64,000 nt of DNA from assembly GCF_000381265.1 (NCBI RefSeq), contig NZ_KB906257.1, positions 1 to 64,000 on the forward strand, read 5' to 3'. The DNA is from Curvibacter lanceolatus ATCC 14669. GTDB lineage: Bacteria; Pseudomonadota; Gammaproteobacteria; Burkholderiales; Burkholderiaceae_C. A program made the position numbers and the translations under genes. The notes under the pieces were generated by a model. It did not search any database. It had not been told where the DNA came from and worked only from the letters and a program-made list of their open reading frames with translations. Shown here piece after piece: positions 9,186 through 17,506 of the stretch; within the stretch, counting starts at the first letter, position 1; the number at the start of each line of letters is the position of its first letter.

Positions 9186-9515
9186 ATGCCGTTCGTAGTC
9201 ACCGAACCCTGCATCCAGTGCCGCTACACCGACTGCGTCGAGGTGTGCCCGATGGACTGCTTTGTGGCCGGTCCCAACTTTCTGGTGATCGACCCCGATG
9301 GCTGCATCGACTGCTCGGTGTGTGTGCCCCAGTGCCCGGTGCAGGCCATCGTGAACGCCGCCGAGGTCACGTCCGAGCAGGCCCCCTATGTGGCCCTCAA
9401 TGCCCGCCTGGCCAAGGCCGAGGGCTGGAATCCGATCCGCCTGCGCGACACCCCGCTGCCCGAGCACGCGCACTGGGCTCAGGTGGCCGACAAGCGCCAC
9501 CTGCTGCCGGCCTGA
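9186..9515 (+). CDS. fdxA: 7Fe ferredoxin (3Fe-4S + 4Fe-4S)
   Basis: A 109-aa cytosolic electron carrier of the FdxA family. The N-terminal cluster region CIQCRYTDCVEVCPMDC has the C-x7-C-x3-CP spacing used for a 3Fe-4S cluster. The second region CIDCSVCVPQCPVQAI gives C-x2-C-x2-C-x3-CP for a 4Fe-4S cluster. Its length and the C-terminal tail (YVALNARLAKAEGWNPI) match the Azotobacter FdI-like/FdxA family. It is monocistronic and convergent with gdhA, the two stops being about 18 nt apart. Its redox partner is not evident from the neighbours. Confidence 0.95.
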   Translation: MPFVVTEPCIQCRYTDCVEVCPMDCFVAGPNFLVIDPDGCIDCSVCVPQCPVQAIVNAAEVTSEQAPYVALNARLAKAEGWNPIRLRDTPLPEHAHWAQVADKRHLLPA

Positions 9516-9533
9516 TGCTGCGGTGGCCGGGGT

Positions 9534-10877
9534 TCAGACCACGCCCTGGGCCAGCATCGCATCGGCCACCTTCACAAAGCCCGCCACATTGGCCCCGGTC
9601 AGGTAGCTGACGCGGCCGGTGGCATCGCGCCCGTGGTCCACGCATGCGCGGTGGATGCCGCTCATGATCTGGCGCAGGCGCAGGTCCACCTCCTCGCGCG
9701 GCCAGCTCAGGCGGGCCGCGTTCTGGCTCATCTCCAGGCCCGAAGTGGCCACGCCGCCCGCGTTGCTGGCCTTGCCCGGGGCGTACAGCACGCCGGCAGC
9801 CTCGAAGGCCTTGGCCGCCTCGATGGTGCTGGGCATGTTGGCGCCTTCGGCCACGCACAGCACCCCGTTGGCGATCAGGGCCGCGGCGTCCAGGGCGTCC
9901 AGCTCGTTTTGCGTGGCGCAGGGCAGGGCCACCTCCACCGGCACCTTCCAGGGGCGGGCGTCGGGCTCAAAGCGGGCCCCGATGCGTTCGGCGTAGTCGC
10001 TCACGCGGCCGCGGTGGTGGTTCTTGATCTCCATGAGCAGGGCCAGCTTCTCGGGGGTGAAGCCCTGCTCGTCGATCACCGTGCCACCCGAGTCCGAGGC
10101 GGTCAGCACCGTGGCACCCAGCGCCATGGCTTTCTCGATCGCGTACTGCGCCACATTGCCCGAGCCCGACACGCTGACCCGCAGGCCCTCGAACGAGCGC
10201 CCCCGGGTGTTGAGCATCTCCTCGGCGAAATACACCGTGCCATAGCCGGTGGCCTCGGGGCGCATCAGCGAGCCGCCAAAGCTCAGGCCCTTGCCGGTGA
10301 ACACGCAGTCGGCGCGGTTGCTCAGCTTTTTCACCATGCCGGCCATGAAGCCCACCTCGCGCCCGCCCACGCCGATGTCGCCGGCGGGCACATCGGTGTC
10401 GGCGCCGATGTGGCGGTACAGCTCGCTGACAAAGGCCTGGCAAAAGCGCATCACCTCGCCGGCGCTGCGCCCCTTGGGGTCAAAGTCGGAGCCGCCCTTG
10501 CCACCGCCCATGGGCAGGGTGGTGAGGGCGTTCTTGAAGGTCTGCTCAAAGGCCAGGAACTTCAGCACCGACAGGTTCACCGAGGGGTGAAAGCGCAGCC
10601 CGCCCTTGTAAGGCCCCAGCACCATGCTGTGCTGGATGCGGTAACCGCGGTTGACCTGCACCTGGCCCTGGTCGTCCACCCAGCAGACTCTGAACATCAG
10701 CACGCGCTCGGGCTCGACCAGGCGCTCCAGCAGGGCCTGCTCCGCATAGCGCGGGTGCTGCTGCAGAAAAGGCCAAAGGCATTCCATCACCTCGGTGACG
10801 GCCTGCAGGTACTCGGGTTGGTGGGGGTTGTGGCGGCTCAGCCGTTGCAGAAAGCTGGCGGCATCGTGGTGCTTCAT
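9534..10877 (-). CDS. gdhA: NADP-type glutamate dehydrogenase
   Basis: A 447-aa hexameric enzyme of the GdhA type, making glutamate from 2-oxoglutarate and ammonium. Residues about 90-135 hold YKGGLRFHPSVNLSVLKFLAFEQ and the catalytic-lysine loop PMGGGKGGSDFDPKG. PAGDIGVGGREVGFM and the Rossmann motif SGSGNVAQYA follow in the nucleotide-binding half. The length equals E. coli GdhA, favouring NADPH specificity and a biosynthetic role. The gene is monocistronic, lies downstream of mutL on the same strand, and has a 6-bp dyad (CCTGCC/GGCAGG, 10893-10913) in the leader whose meaning is unclear. Confidence 0.96.
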   Translation of the reverse strand: MKHHDAASFLQRLSRHNPHQPEYLQAVTEVMECLWPFLQQHPRYAEQALLERLVEPERVLMFRVCWVDDQGQVQVNRGYRIQHSMVLGPYKGGLRFHPSVNLSVLKFLAFEQTFKNALTTLPMGGGKGGSDFDPKGRSAGEVMRFCQAFVSELYRHIGADTDVPAGDIGVGGREVGFMAGMVKKLSNRADCVFTGKGLSFGGSLMRPEATGYGTVYFAEEMLNTRGRSFEGLRVSVSGSGNVAQYAIEKAMALGATVLTASDSGGTVIDEQGFTPEKLALLMEIKNHHRGRVSDYAERIGARFEPDARPWKVPVEVALPCATQNELDALDAAALIANGVLCVAEGANMPSTIEAAKAFEAAGVLYAPGKASNAGGVATSGLEMSQNAARLSWPREEVDLRLRQIMSGIHRACVDHGRDATGRVSYLTGANVAGFVKVADAMLAQGVV

Positions 10878-11007
10878 TCAAGGGTCCCTTCGCCTGCCAC
10901 ACAAACCGGCAGGGGGGATGATCTTGCGGGCAGGTCGCCCGGCGTTCGTCACCAAATGTAGCCCGCGCCACGGCCCCATTTCTGCGGCATGGAACGGCTG
11001 GCCGGGC

Positions 11008-12969
11008 TCAGCGGCCGCGCAGGAACAGCGCGTCCAGCTCGCGCATGGGCAGTTGCCGCCAGGTGGGGCGCCCGTGGTTGCACTGGTCGGATCGTTCGGT
11101 CTCTTCCATCTGGCGCAACAGCCCGTTCATCTCGTCCAAGGTCAGGCGGCGGTTGGCGCGCACGGCGCCGTGGCATGCCATGGTCGCCAGCAGTTCGTTG
11201 CGGGCCCGCTGCACCACGGTGCTGGCGTCGTGCTGGCTCAGTTCGGCCAGCACGCTGCGCGCCAGCTCCACCGCATCGCCCTGGGCCAGCGTGCTGGGCA
11301 CGGCTCGCACGGCCAGCGTCTTGGGCGAGAAGGGCACGATCTCCAGGCCCAGCGTGGCCAGGGTCTCGGCGCATTCCTCGGCCGTGGCCACCTCCTGCGG
11401 CGTGGCGGCAAAGGTGGCCGGGATCAGCAAGGGCTGGCTGGCCAGCGGGGCCACGTCGATCTGGGTCTTGAGGCGCTCGTACACGATGCGCTCGTGGGCC
11501 GCATGCATGTCGACAATCACCAGGCCGTGGGCGTTCTCCGCCAGGATGTACACCCCTTGCAGCTGCGCGATCGCGCGCCCCAGCGGCCAGTCGTCTGCCG
11601 TGTCGGGCAAGGCGGTGGGCACAGGCTGCGCGGCCAGGCTGGCCTGGTTGAAGGGCGAGGGGGCGCTCGGCGCCGGGGCGAAGCTGTTGCCGACACCCAG
11701 TGCCTGCGCGGGCGGCTGGCGCCCATCCGACTCCGCCCACAAGGGGGGCGTGGTGCCGTTGGTCGGGGCGGCACCGGGTTGCCACAGCGCGGCCAGGTCG
11801 GTCACGCGGTGGCCCACTGGGTCGGGCCGAAAGCCCATGCCGGCCTGGGTCCAGTGCGCATTGAAGGGCGTGCCGGCCTGGCCTGGAGCCGGATCGGCAC
11901 CTGTTTGGAGGCCTGGCTGCAGGCCCGGCAACTCAGCAGGCTGGGCGGCCGCAGCGGCCGCGGCGGCCATCGCGGCGCGCGGGGCCGCCAGGGCGTTTTC
12001 AACCGCGTGGCGCACCGCCTGGTGCACCTCGCGGCTCTCACGGAAGCGCACCTCGATCTTGGTCGGGTGCACGTTCACGTCGACCCGGGTGGGGTCGATC
12101 TCCAGCGACAGCGCATACACGGGCTGGCGCTGGCCGTGCAGCACATCTTCGTAGGCACTGCGGGCCGCGTGGGTCAGAACTTTGTCGCGGACGTAACGTC
12201 CGTTCACATAGCAGAACTGGTGATCGGCGCGCGAGCGCGAGGCGTCCGGCACCCCGGCCCGGCCCGTCACCCGGATCGGGCCGACATTGAAATACACCGC
12301 CACCGATTGGGTCAGGAACTCTTCGCCCAGCACATCGGCCAGGCGCCGGTCGTGCGCCTCGGGGCCCTGGCAGGCGCGCCACTGCTCCACCAGCTTGCCT
12401 TCGTGCCAGATGGCAAAGCCCACCTCGGGGCGGGCCAGCGCGTGGCGGCGCACCGATTCCACGCAGTGGGCCAGTTCGGTGGCGTCGGTCTTCAGAAATT
12501 TGCGCCGTGCCGGGGTCGAGAAAAACAGCTCTTTCACCTCCACCGTGGTGCCGGTGGCGCGGGCCGCCGGCTTCAGCTCGCCGGTGCGGGCGTCCAGCAT
12601 GAAGGCATTGGGCTGGCCTTCGGTGCGCGACAGCACGGCCATCTCGGACACCGAGGCAATGGCGGCCAGGGCCTCGCCGCGAAACCCCATGGTGCCCACT
12701 GATTCCAGGTCGTGCAGGTTGCTGATCTTGCTGGTGGCGTGGCGCTTCAGGGCCACCGGCAGCTCTTCGGGCGGGATGCCGATGCCGTTGTCTTCGACCG
12801 AAATCAGCCGCACGCCGCCGGCCAGCAGGCGCACGGTGATCTGGCTGGCGCCCGCGTCCAGCGCGTTGTCCACCAGTTCGCGCACCACCGAGGCGGGGCG
12901 TTCGACCACTTCACCCGCGGCGATCTGGCTGATCAGTTCATCGGGCAGCTCGCGGATGGGGCGGCGCAG
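11008..12969 (-). CDS. mutL: DNA mismatch repair endonuclease MutL (start codon abnormal)
   Basis: MutL dimer, an ATPase linking MutS recognition to strand incision. The GHKL ATPase motifs are present (IAAGEVVERPASVVRELVDN, then DNGIGIPPEEL, TMGFRGEALA and GTTVEV). The C-terminal domain carries DMHAAHERIVYE, the DMHA-x2-E-x4-E metal-binding motif of nicking MutLs, plus CNHGRPTW, as expected where MutH is absent. The conserved start RPIRELPDELISQ runs upstream of the first GTG in frame (12909). Between it and an in-frame stop (13021-13023) there is no ATG, GTG or TTG, only CTG at 12969, which is used here (653 aa). A GTG at 12995 in another frame would join this frame if one C were added; see findings. 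Confidence 0.93.
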   Translation of the reverse strand: MRRPIRELPDELISQIAAGEVVERPASVVRELVDNALDAGASQITVRLLAGGVRLISVEDNGIGIPPEELPVALKRHATSKISNLHDLESVGTMGFRGEALAAIASVSEMAVLSRTEGQPNAFMLDARTGELKPAARATGTTVEVKELFFSTPARRKFLKTDATELAHCVESVRRHALARPEVGFAIWHEGKLVEQWRACQGPEAHDRRLADVLGEEFLTQSVAVYFNVGPIRVTGRAGVPDASRSRADHQFCYVNGRYVRDKVLTHAARSAYEDVLHGQRQPVYALSLEIDPTRVDVNVHPTKIEVRFRESREVHQAVRHAVENALAAPRAAMAAAAAAAAQPAELPGLQPGLQTGADPAPGQAGTPFNAHWTQAGMGFRPDPVGHRVTDLAALWQPGAAPTNGTTPPLWAESDGRQPPAQALGVGNSFAPAPSAPSPFNQASLAAQPVPTALPDTADDWPLGRAIAQLQGVYILAENAHGLVIVDMHAAHERIVYERLKTQIDVAPLASQPLLIPATFAATPQEVATAEECAETLATLGLEIVPFSPKTLAVRAVPSTLAQGDAVELARSVLAELSQHDASTVVQRARNELLATMACHGAVRANRRLTLDEMNGLLRQMEETERSDQCNHGRPTWRQLPMRELDALFLRGR

Positions 12970-13093
12970 GGAGGGGGCAGGTGCTCGGTGTTCACCCCGG
13001 GATTCTAGAGGCCCGGCGGGCTATGGGTGCTCAGCGGAGCTTGTCACGGAGTTGGCGGTTTGCGCCTTCATAATCGGGCGCCAAAGGATGCCC

Positions 13094-13747
13094 ATGGAAA
13101 TCATTGCTTCATTGATCGACTTCATTGTCCACGTCGACAAACACCTCGAATTCTTCGTGCAGAACTACGGCCTGTGGGTGTATGCGCTGCTGTTTGCCAT
13201 CGTGTTTGTCGAAACCGGCCTGGTGGTCATGCCCTTTCTGCCGGGCGACTCACTGCTTTTCATCGTCGGCGCCATGGGCGGGGCGGGTTTGCTGAACCTG
13301 CCGCTGGCCGGCGCGGTGCTGGTGGTGGCCGCCATTCTGGGCGACCAGTGCAATTACCAGATCGGCCGGTATTTCGGCCCGCGGGTGTTCCAGTGGGAGA
13401 ACTCGCGCTTCTTCAACCGCGAAGCCTTCAACCAAGCCCACGCCTTTTATGAGCGCTTCGGCGGCATCACGGTGATCCTGGCGCGCTTCATGCCCTTCAT
13501 CCGCACCTTCGCTCCCTTTGTGGCGGGTGTGGCGGCCATGACGCGGCGTCGCTTCACGGCCTACAACGTGGCGGGCGCGGTGATCTGGGTGGTGGGGGTG
13601 TGTGCTCTGGGCTACCTGTTTGGCAACCTGCCCTGGGTGAAGCAGCATTTCGAGAAGATCATCTGGGCCATGATCCTGCTGCCGGGCCTGCTGGCCCTGT
13701 GGGGGGCCTGGAAGGGCCGCCGCTCCGGTGGGGCGGCCCAGGCCTGA
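13094..13747 (+). CDS. DedA-family membrane protein
   Basis: A 217-aa integral membrane protein of the DedA/VTT family, linked in other bacteria to lipid (undecaprenyl-phosphate or phospholipid) translocation, membrane-potential homeostasis and cationic-peptide tolerance. Visible features are YALLFAIVFVETGLVVMPFLPGDSLLF (re-entrant loop with the conserved E and F-LPGD), GDQCNYQIGRYFG, and FERFGGITVILARFMPFIRTFAPFVAG with the conserved Arg residues. Two in-frame ATGs exist. AAAGG at 13083-13087 abuts the first (13088) and is 6 nt from the second, so 13094 is preferred. Confidence 0.92.
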   Translation: MEIIASLIDFIVHVDKHLEFFVQNYGLWVYALLFAIVFVETGLVVMPFLPGDSLLFIVGAMGGAGLLNLPLAGAVLVVAAILGDQCNYQIGRYFGPRVFQWENSRFFNREAFNQAHAFYERFGGITVILARFMPFIRTFAPFVAGVAAMTRRRFTAYNVAGAVIWVVGVCALGYLFGNLPWVKQHFEKIIWAMILLPGLLALWGAWKGRRSGGAAQA

Positions 13748-13759
13748 GGTGTCTTCGCC

Positions 13760-13787
13760 GGGCGCTGCCTGGTCCCAGGCAGCGCCC
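13760..13787. repeat. 13-bp perfect hairpin between convergent genes
   Basis: GGGCGCTGCCTGG (13760-13772) and its exact complement (13775-13787) are separated by two bases. This very stable GC-only stem lies between the convergent dedA-like and glycine-zipper genes. It has no T-tract on either strand. It probably acts as a bidirectional transcription barrier or mRNA 3'-end stabiliser. Confidence 0.7.
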
Positions 13788-13804
13788 GTCGGCCTGTGTC
13801 CATT

Positions 13805-14065
13805 TCAGCGACGGCCCTTGCTGAGCTCGTTGCCGGCCAGGGCGCCCGCTGCGGCGCCGGCCACCGTGCCCAGGGTGCTGCCGAACAGCACACTGCCGGT
13901 GGCGCCGCCCACCACGGCACCGGCCACCGTGCCCACTTGCTGGTGGGTGGGGCGGGAGGCGCAGGCGCCGAGTGACAGGCTCAGGGCCAGCACGGCGAGC
14001 AGGGTCAGTCGGGTGGGTGCGCGGAGGGCCGGCCGGGTGGCGGCCACGTGAGATTGCTGGGTCAT
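13805..14065 (-). CDS. Small glycine-zipper lipoprotein (OsmB/SlyB-like 2TM domain)
   Basis: An 86-aa envelope lipoprotein. The signal peptide LLAVLALSLSLGAC contains a lipobox (LGAC) with the acylated Cys near residue 36. The mature part is a glycine zipper (VGTVAGAVVGGATGSVLFGS, then GTVAGAAAGALAGNEL), expected to form two small-residue helices that associate with membrane. ATG 14065 is preferred over one 14 codons upstream because AAAGGA lies about 6 nt ahead of it. Such proteins are often osmotic or envelope-stress induced, but no regulator is visible here. Confidence 0.85.
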   Translation of the reverse strand: MTQQSHVAATRPALRAPTRLTLLAVLALSLSLGACASRPTHQQVGTVAGAVVGGATGSVLFGSTLGTVAGAAAGALAGNELSKGRR

Positions 14066-14285
14066 GGGATTCCTTTGAACGGGTCGGCAGGGCGGTGGAT
14101 CCGCCAAGACTCTGTTCAGGACTTTACAAACCTGGGCCTGCGCAATCTGTTTGAAATTCGGCAGGGGTGTGTGGCCCGAGTTTCAAGTACATCCAAATGT
14201 TTCAAATGCGGGGCTTTTCGGTCGCCAAGGCCGAATCAGCGGCATTCTGTTGACCGCCCGTGCCCCTTGCCTCGTTACGTGGGCC

Positions 14286-15794
14286 TCAAGCGCTGCGGTT
14301 GCGTGCCAGCGGCGGGTTGCGCGAGAAATAGCGCTCGATGCCACGCATCACCGCATCCGCCAGTTGATTCTGGTACTCGGGGCTGCGCAGGCGGGCTTCC
14401 TCTTCGGGGTTGCTGATGAAGGCGGTCTCGACCAGCACGCTGGGGATGTCGGGGGCCTTGAGCACGGCAAAGCCGGCCTGCTCGACCTTGGGCTTGTGCA
14501 GGCGCCCCACGGCGCTGATCTCACCGAGCAAGGCCGTGCCCAGCTTCAGGCTGTCGTTGATCTGGGCGGTGGTGCTCATGTCGAGCAGGGCGCGTTGCAC
14601 GGTGGCGTCCTGCACCTTCACGTTCAGACCCCCCACCTGATCGGCCCGGTTTTCCTTGTCGGCCATCCAGCGGGCTGCCGCGCTGGAGGCGCCGCTCTGG
14701 CTCAGCGCGAACACGCTGGCGCCGCGGGCGGCCGGGGTGATGAAGGCGTCGGCATGGATGCTCACGAACAGGTCGGCCTGCACGCGCCGGGCCTTGTCCA
14801 CCCGCACATGCAGGGGCACAAAGAAGTCGGCGTCGCGGGTCATGAAGGCTCGCATCGGGTTGCCCTTCACCGTGGTGGCGTTGATGCGTTCGCGCAGCAG
14901 GTGGGCAATGCTCAGCACCACGTCTTTTTCGCGGGTGCCCGAAGGGCCGGTGGCGCCCGGGTCTTCGCCGCCGTGGCCCGGGTCCAGCGCGATGATGATC
15001 AGGCGGTCGGTGGCCTGGGCCTCGGCGCTTTCGGTTGCCGCAGGTTTACTGGGGCGCACCGGGGGGGCGGGCGGGCTCACGTTGACGGGGGCCTGTGCTG
15101 TGCTGTGGGCTGTGCCCGGGCTGCTCAGGTTGGGGCTGGGTTTGAGCTCTGGGCGGCCTGGGGTGGATGCTGTGGCGGGGTTGCGCTGGGCAATCAACTC
15201 ACCCAATGGGTCAGGCAGGGCCGCAGGTTTGCTGGCCATGCCGGTGCTGGCTGGAGCCGGTGGGGTCAGGGATTGCCGGCTGTCCTGCAGGCGCTCGGCG
15301 ATCAGGGCCTCCAGGGGGTCGGCCGCCACGGTGGGGTACAGGTCAAAGACCAGGCGGTGCTGGTAGGCGGCCACGGGGGGCAGGGTGAAGACCTGGGGCA
15401 GGGCGGGCTGCTTGAGGTCGATCACCAGCCGCACCACCCCTGGGGCGTACTGCCCCACCCGGATGCCGCTGATGAAGGGGTCGTCGGCCTTGACCTTGGC
15501 CACCAGTTCCCGCAGGGCCGGGTTCATCTCGATGCCGTCGATGTCCACGGCCAGGCGCGGCGGGTTGGCCACAAAGGTCTGGCGCGCGGTCAGGGCCCCG
15601 TCCGATTCGATGGTCACCCGGGTGTAGTCGGGCGCGGGCCACACCCGCACGGCCACGATGCTGGCGCCCCAGGCCAGCTCGGTCAGCCCCATCAGCAGCA
15701 CCACGCCACCGGCCTGCAAGGCCTGGCGCCGGCGCAGCAGGGCGGGTACCCGAGGGGGTTCGGCGGGCGCGTTCAGGTCTGGGTGCAGGCTCAT
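14286..15794 (-). CDS. amiC: N-acetylmuramoyl-L-alanine amidase, AmiC type
   Basis: A 502-aa periplasmic zinc amidase that splits daughter-cell septal peptidoglycan. It begins with a Tat-like signal (LLRRRQALQAGGVVLLMGL). An AMIN domain follows (VAVRVWPAPDYTRVTIESD to LVFDLYP), which targets the septum. After a Pro/Ala linker comes the Amidase_3 catalytic domain with Zn-ligand motifs ALDPGHGGEDPG (His, Glu), FVSIHADAF (His) and the catalytic ETAFISNPEEE. ATG 15794 overlaps the tsaE stop by 4 bases (ATGA), so the two are translationally coupled, an arrangement common in proteobacteria. A run of seven G lies in the linker at 15061-15067. Confidence 0.95.
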   Translation of the reverse strand: MSLHPDLNAPAEPPRVPALLRRRQALQAGGVVLLMGLTELAWGASIVAVRVWPAPDYTRVTIESDGALTARQTFVANPPRLAVDIDGIEMNPALRELVAKVKADDPFISGIRVGQYAPGVVRLVIDLKQPALPQVFTLPPVAAYQHRLVFDLYPTVAADPLEALIAERLQDSRQSLTPPAPASTGMASKPAALPDPLGELIAQRNPATASTPGRPELKPSPNLSSPGTAHSTAQAPVNVSPPAPPVRPSKPAATESAEAQATDRLIIIALDPGHGGEDPGATGPSGTREKDVVLSIAHLLRERINATTVKGNPMRAFMTRDADFFVPLHVRVDKARRVQADLFVSIHADAFITPAARGASVFALSQSGASSAAARWMADKENRADQVGGLNVKVQDATVQRALLDMSTTAQINDSLKLGTALLGEISAVGRLHKPKVEQAGFAVLKAPDIPSVLVETAFISNPEEEARLRSPEYQNQLADAVMRGIERYFSRNPPLARNRSA

Positions 15795-16348
15795 GCGCGC
15801 AAGGCCTCCAGCAAGCTCTGGCCCAGCGGGGTGGCGGCCGTCAGCACCACCTGGCGGGGGGCTGCGGGGGCTTCGGCTGCGTCGTCGTTCTCGTCGTCCA
15901 GGGGGGGGGCACCCTCTGCGTCTTGGCCCTGCACCTGCAGTTGCAGCACCAGGTCGGGCGTGGGCAGCATGCCCTGGGCCTTGTCGGGCCATTCGGCCAG
16001 CTTCAGGCCCGGGCTGGCGAACAGGTCGCGAAAGCCGGCTTCCTCCCACTCGCGCGGGTCGTTGAAACGGTAGAAATCAAAGTGCCAGATGCGCAGCACC
16101 GGTTCTCCGTCCTCCTGGCGGGCCTCATGGGGCTCGACCACGGCGTAGGTGGGGCTTTTGATGCGGCCCTGCACCCCCAGTTCACGCAGCAGGTGGCGCA
16201 CAAAGGTGGTCTTTCCGGCGCCCAGATCGCCTTGCAGTTCAATGAAGGCCTGGCGCACGCCAGGCAGCGCAGCCAGGCGGTGGGCAAAGGCCTGGGTATC
16301 GGCTTCGTGGCTCCAGATCAGCGTGGCAGAAGACGGTTGGGGCGACAT
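15791..16348 (-). CDS. tsaE: tRNA t6A biosynthesis ATPase TsaE
   Basis: TsaE (185 aa) is the ATPase that supports the TsaD/TsaB complex making t6A37 in ANN-decoding tRNAs. Walker A is GDLGAGKTT at 40-48, followed by IKSPTYAVVEPHE, IWHFDFYRF and KLAEWPDKA, all family hallmarks. It is about 30 residues longer than E. coli TsaE (153 aa) because of a low-complexity acidic/proline insert (DDENDDAAEAPAAP) near the C-terminus. A run of nine C/G bases (15901-15909) encodes the Pro residues just before that insert. It overlaps amiC by 4 bases downstream and diverges from queG across only 27 bp. Confidence 0.94.
   Translation of the reverse strand: MSPQPSSATLIWSHEADTQAFAHRLAALPGVRQAFIELQGDLGAGKTTFVRHLLRELGVQGRIKSPTYAVVEPHEARQEDGEPVLRIWHFDFYRFNDPREWEEAGFRDLFASPGLKLAEWPDKAQGMLPTPDLVLQLQVQGQDAEGAPPLDDENDDAAEAPAAPRQVVLTAATPLGQSLLEALRA
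15901..15909. repeat. G9 homopolymer inside tsaE
   Basis: Nine consecutive G on the + strand (C9 in the coding sense) lie within codons for Pro-Pro-Leu upstream of the acidic insert of TsaE. It is the longest homopolymer noticed in the window and a candidate slippage or sequencing-error site. Confidence 0.8.
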
Positions 16349-16363
16349 GGGCAACGGGGTTCC

Positions 16364-16369
16364 TACAAT
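16364..16369 (+). promoter_or_regulatory. -10 element (TACAAT) abutting the queG start
   Basis: TACAAT ends 6 nt before the GTG start of queG in a 27-bp divergent gap. A transcript from it would begin at or next to the start codon, so a leaderless mRNA is likely. No good -35 is seen. Confidence 0.5.
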
Positions 16370-16375
16370 TCCGGG

Positions 16376-17506
16376 GTGCAAATCAACGGCCATCAACTTG
16401 TTTCCCACATCCAGGGCTGGGCCCGGGAGCTGGGATTTTCTCAAATCGGCGTTGCCGGCATCGACCTCGCGAGTGCCGAGCCAGGCTTGGAGGCCTGGCT
16501 GGCCGCGGGGTTCCACGGCAGCATGAATTACATGGCTGCGCATGGGCTCAAGCGGGCTCGGCCGGCCGAACTGGTGCCGGGCACGGTCAGCGTGCTGACC
16601 GCGCGCATGGATTATCTGCCCGCCAGCACCCCGCCTGACTGGACTGAGCACGAACTGGCCCGATTGCAGCGCCCTGGCGAGGCCGTGGTGTCGCTGTACG
16701 CCCGAGGGCGCGACTACCACAAGGTGCTGCGCAGCCGCCTACAAAAGCTGGCCGAACGCCTGGCTGCCGAGATCGGGCCCCTGGGCCACCGGGTGTTCAC
16801 CGATTCGGCCCCGGTGCTGGAGGCTGAGCTGGCCGCCCGCAGTGGCCAGGGCTGGCGCGGCAAGCACAGCCTGGTGCTGAACCGCGAGGGCGGCTCGATG
16901 TTCTTTCTGGGCGAGATCTACCTGGACATCCCCCTGCCGCCGACCGATCCGGTCACCGCGCACTGCGGCCAGTGCAGCGCCTGCGTGCAGGCCTGCCCCA
17001 CCCAGGCCATCGTGGCGGCGCAGCGGGTGGATGCCCGACGCTGTGTCTCCTACCTCACCATCGAGCACGACGGCGCGATCGAGCCGGCCCTGCGCCCCTT
17101 GATCGGCAACCGCATCTACGGCTGTGACGACTGCCAGCTGGTGTGCCCCTGGAACAAGTTTGCCCAGCGCTCGCCGCTGGCGGATTTTGACGAGCGCGCC
17201 GGCCTGTCAGGTCAGACGCTGGCGCACTTGCTGGGCTGGTCGGAGAGCGAATTTTTGCGCCGCACCGAGGGCATCCCGATCCGGCGCATCGGCCATTGGC
17301 GCTGGGTGCGCAACCTGGCGGTCGCGGCTGGCAATGCCTTGCATGGCGGCCTGGGGGGGGCGGAGGCCACGGTGCTGCAGCAAGCCCTGGCGGCCCACCT
17401 GGAGGGGGCCGATCAGGTGCTCGCAGAGCACCTGCAATGGGCCCTCAGCGCAGCACCCCCAGGGCAAACGGCAGGCTTGCCATGCCCAGCAGGGTCGACA
17501 GGGTGA
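16376..17506 (+). CDS. queG: Epoxyqueuosine reductase
   Basis: QueG (376 aa) reduces epoxyqueuosine to queuosine at the wobble base of tRNAs, using cobalamin and two 4Fe-4S clusters. Seen are the N-terminal cobalamin-binding part with YARGRDYHKVLRSRL and the two cluster regions CGQCSACVQACPTQAI and GCDDCQLVCPWNKFAQ. A HEAT-like C-terminal part (IRRIGHWRWVRNLAVAAGNAL) follows. No ATG is placed correctly; the GTG at 16376 gives the normal N-terminus and sits 6 nt after a TACAAT box. A G8 run (17353-17360) lies near the C-terminus. The last 62 bases overlap the 3' end of the convergent AEC gene. Confidence 0.95.
   Translation: MQINGHQLVSHIQGWARELGFSQIGVAGIDLASAEPGLEAWLAAGFHGSMNYMAAHGLKRARPAELVPGTVSVLTARMDYLPASTPPDWTEHELARLQRPGEAVVSLYARGRDYHKVLRSRLQKLAERLAAEIGPLGHRVFTDSAPVLEAELAARSGQGWRGKHSLVLNREGGSMFFLGEIYLDIPLPPTDPVTAHCGQCSACVQACPTQAIVAAQRVDARRCVSYLTIEHDGAIEPALRPLIGNRIYGCDDCQLVCPWNKFAQRSPLADFDERAGLSGQTLAHLLGWSESEFLRRTEGIPIRRIGHWRWVRNLAVAAGNALHGGLGGAEATVLQQALAAHLEGADQVLAEHLQWALSAAPPGQTAGLPCPAGSTG
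17353..17360. repeat. G8 homopolymer inside queG
   Basis: Eight consecutive G encode part of a Gly-Gly-Ala stretch near the QueG C-terminus. It is a potential slippage site; the frame as given is intact. Confidence 0.75.

Noticed and set aside
12287-13087. Upstream extension of the DedA gene frame into mutL
   Set aside because: The frame is open there only as antisense of mutL. The transmembrane protein clearly begins at the ATG near 13088-13094 behind AAAGG.
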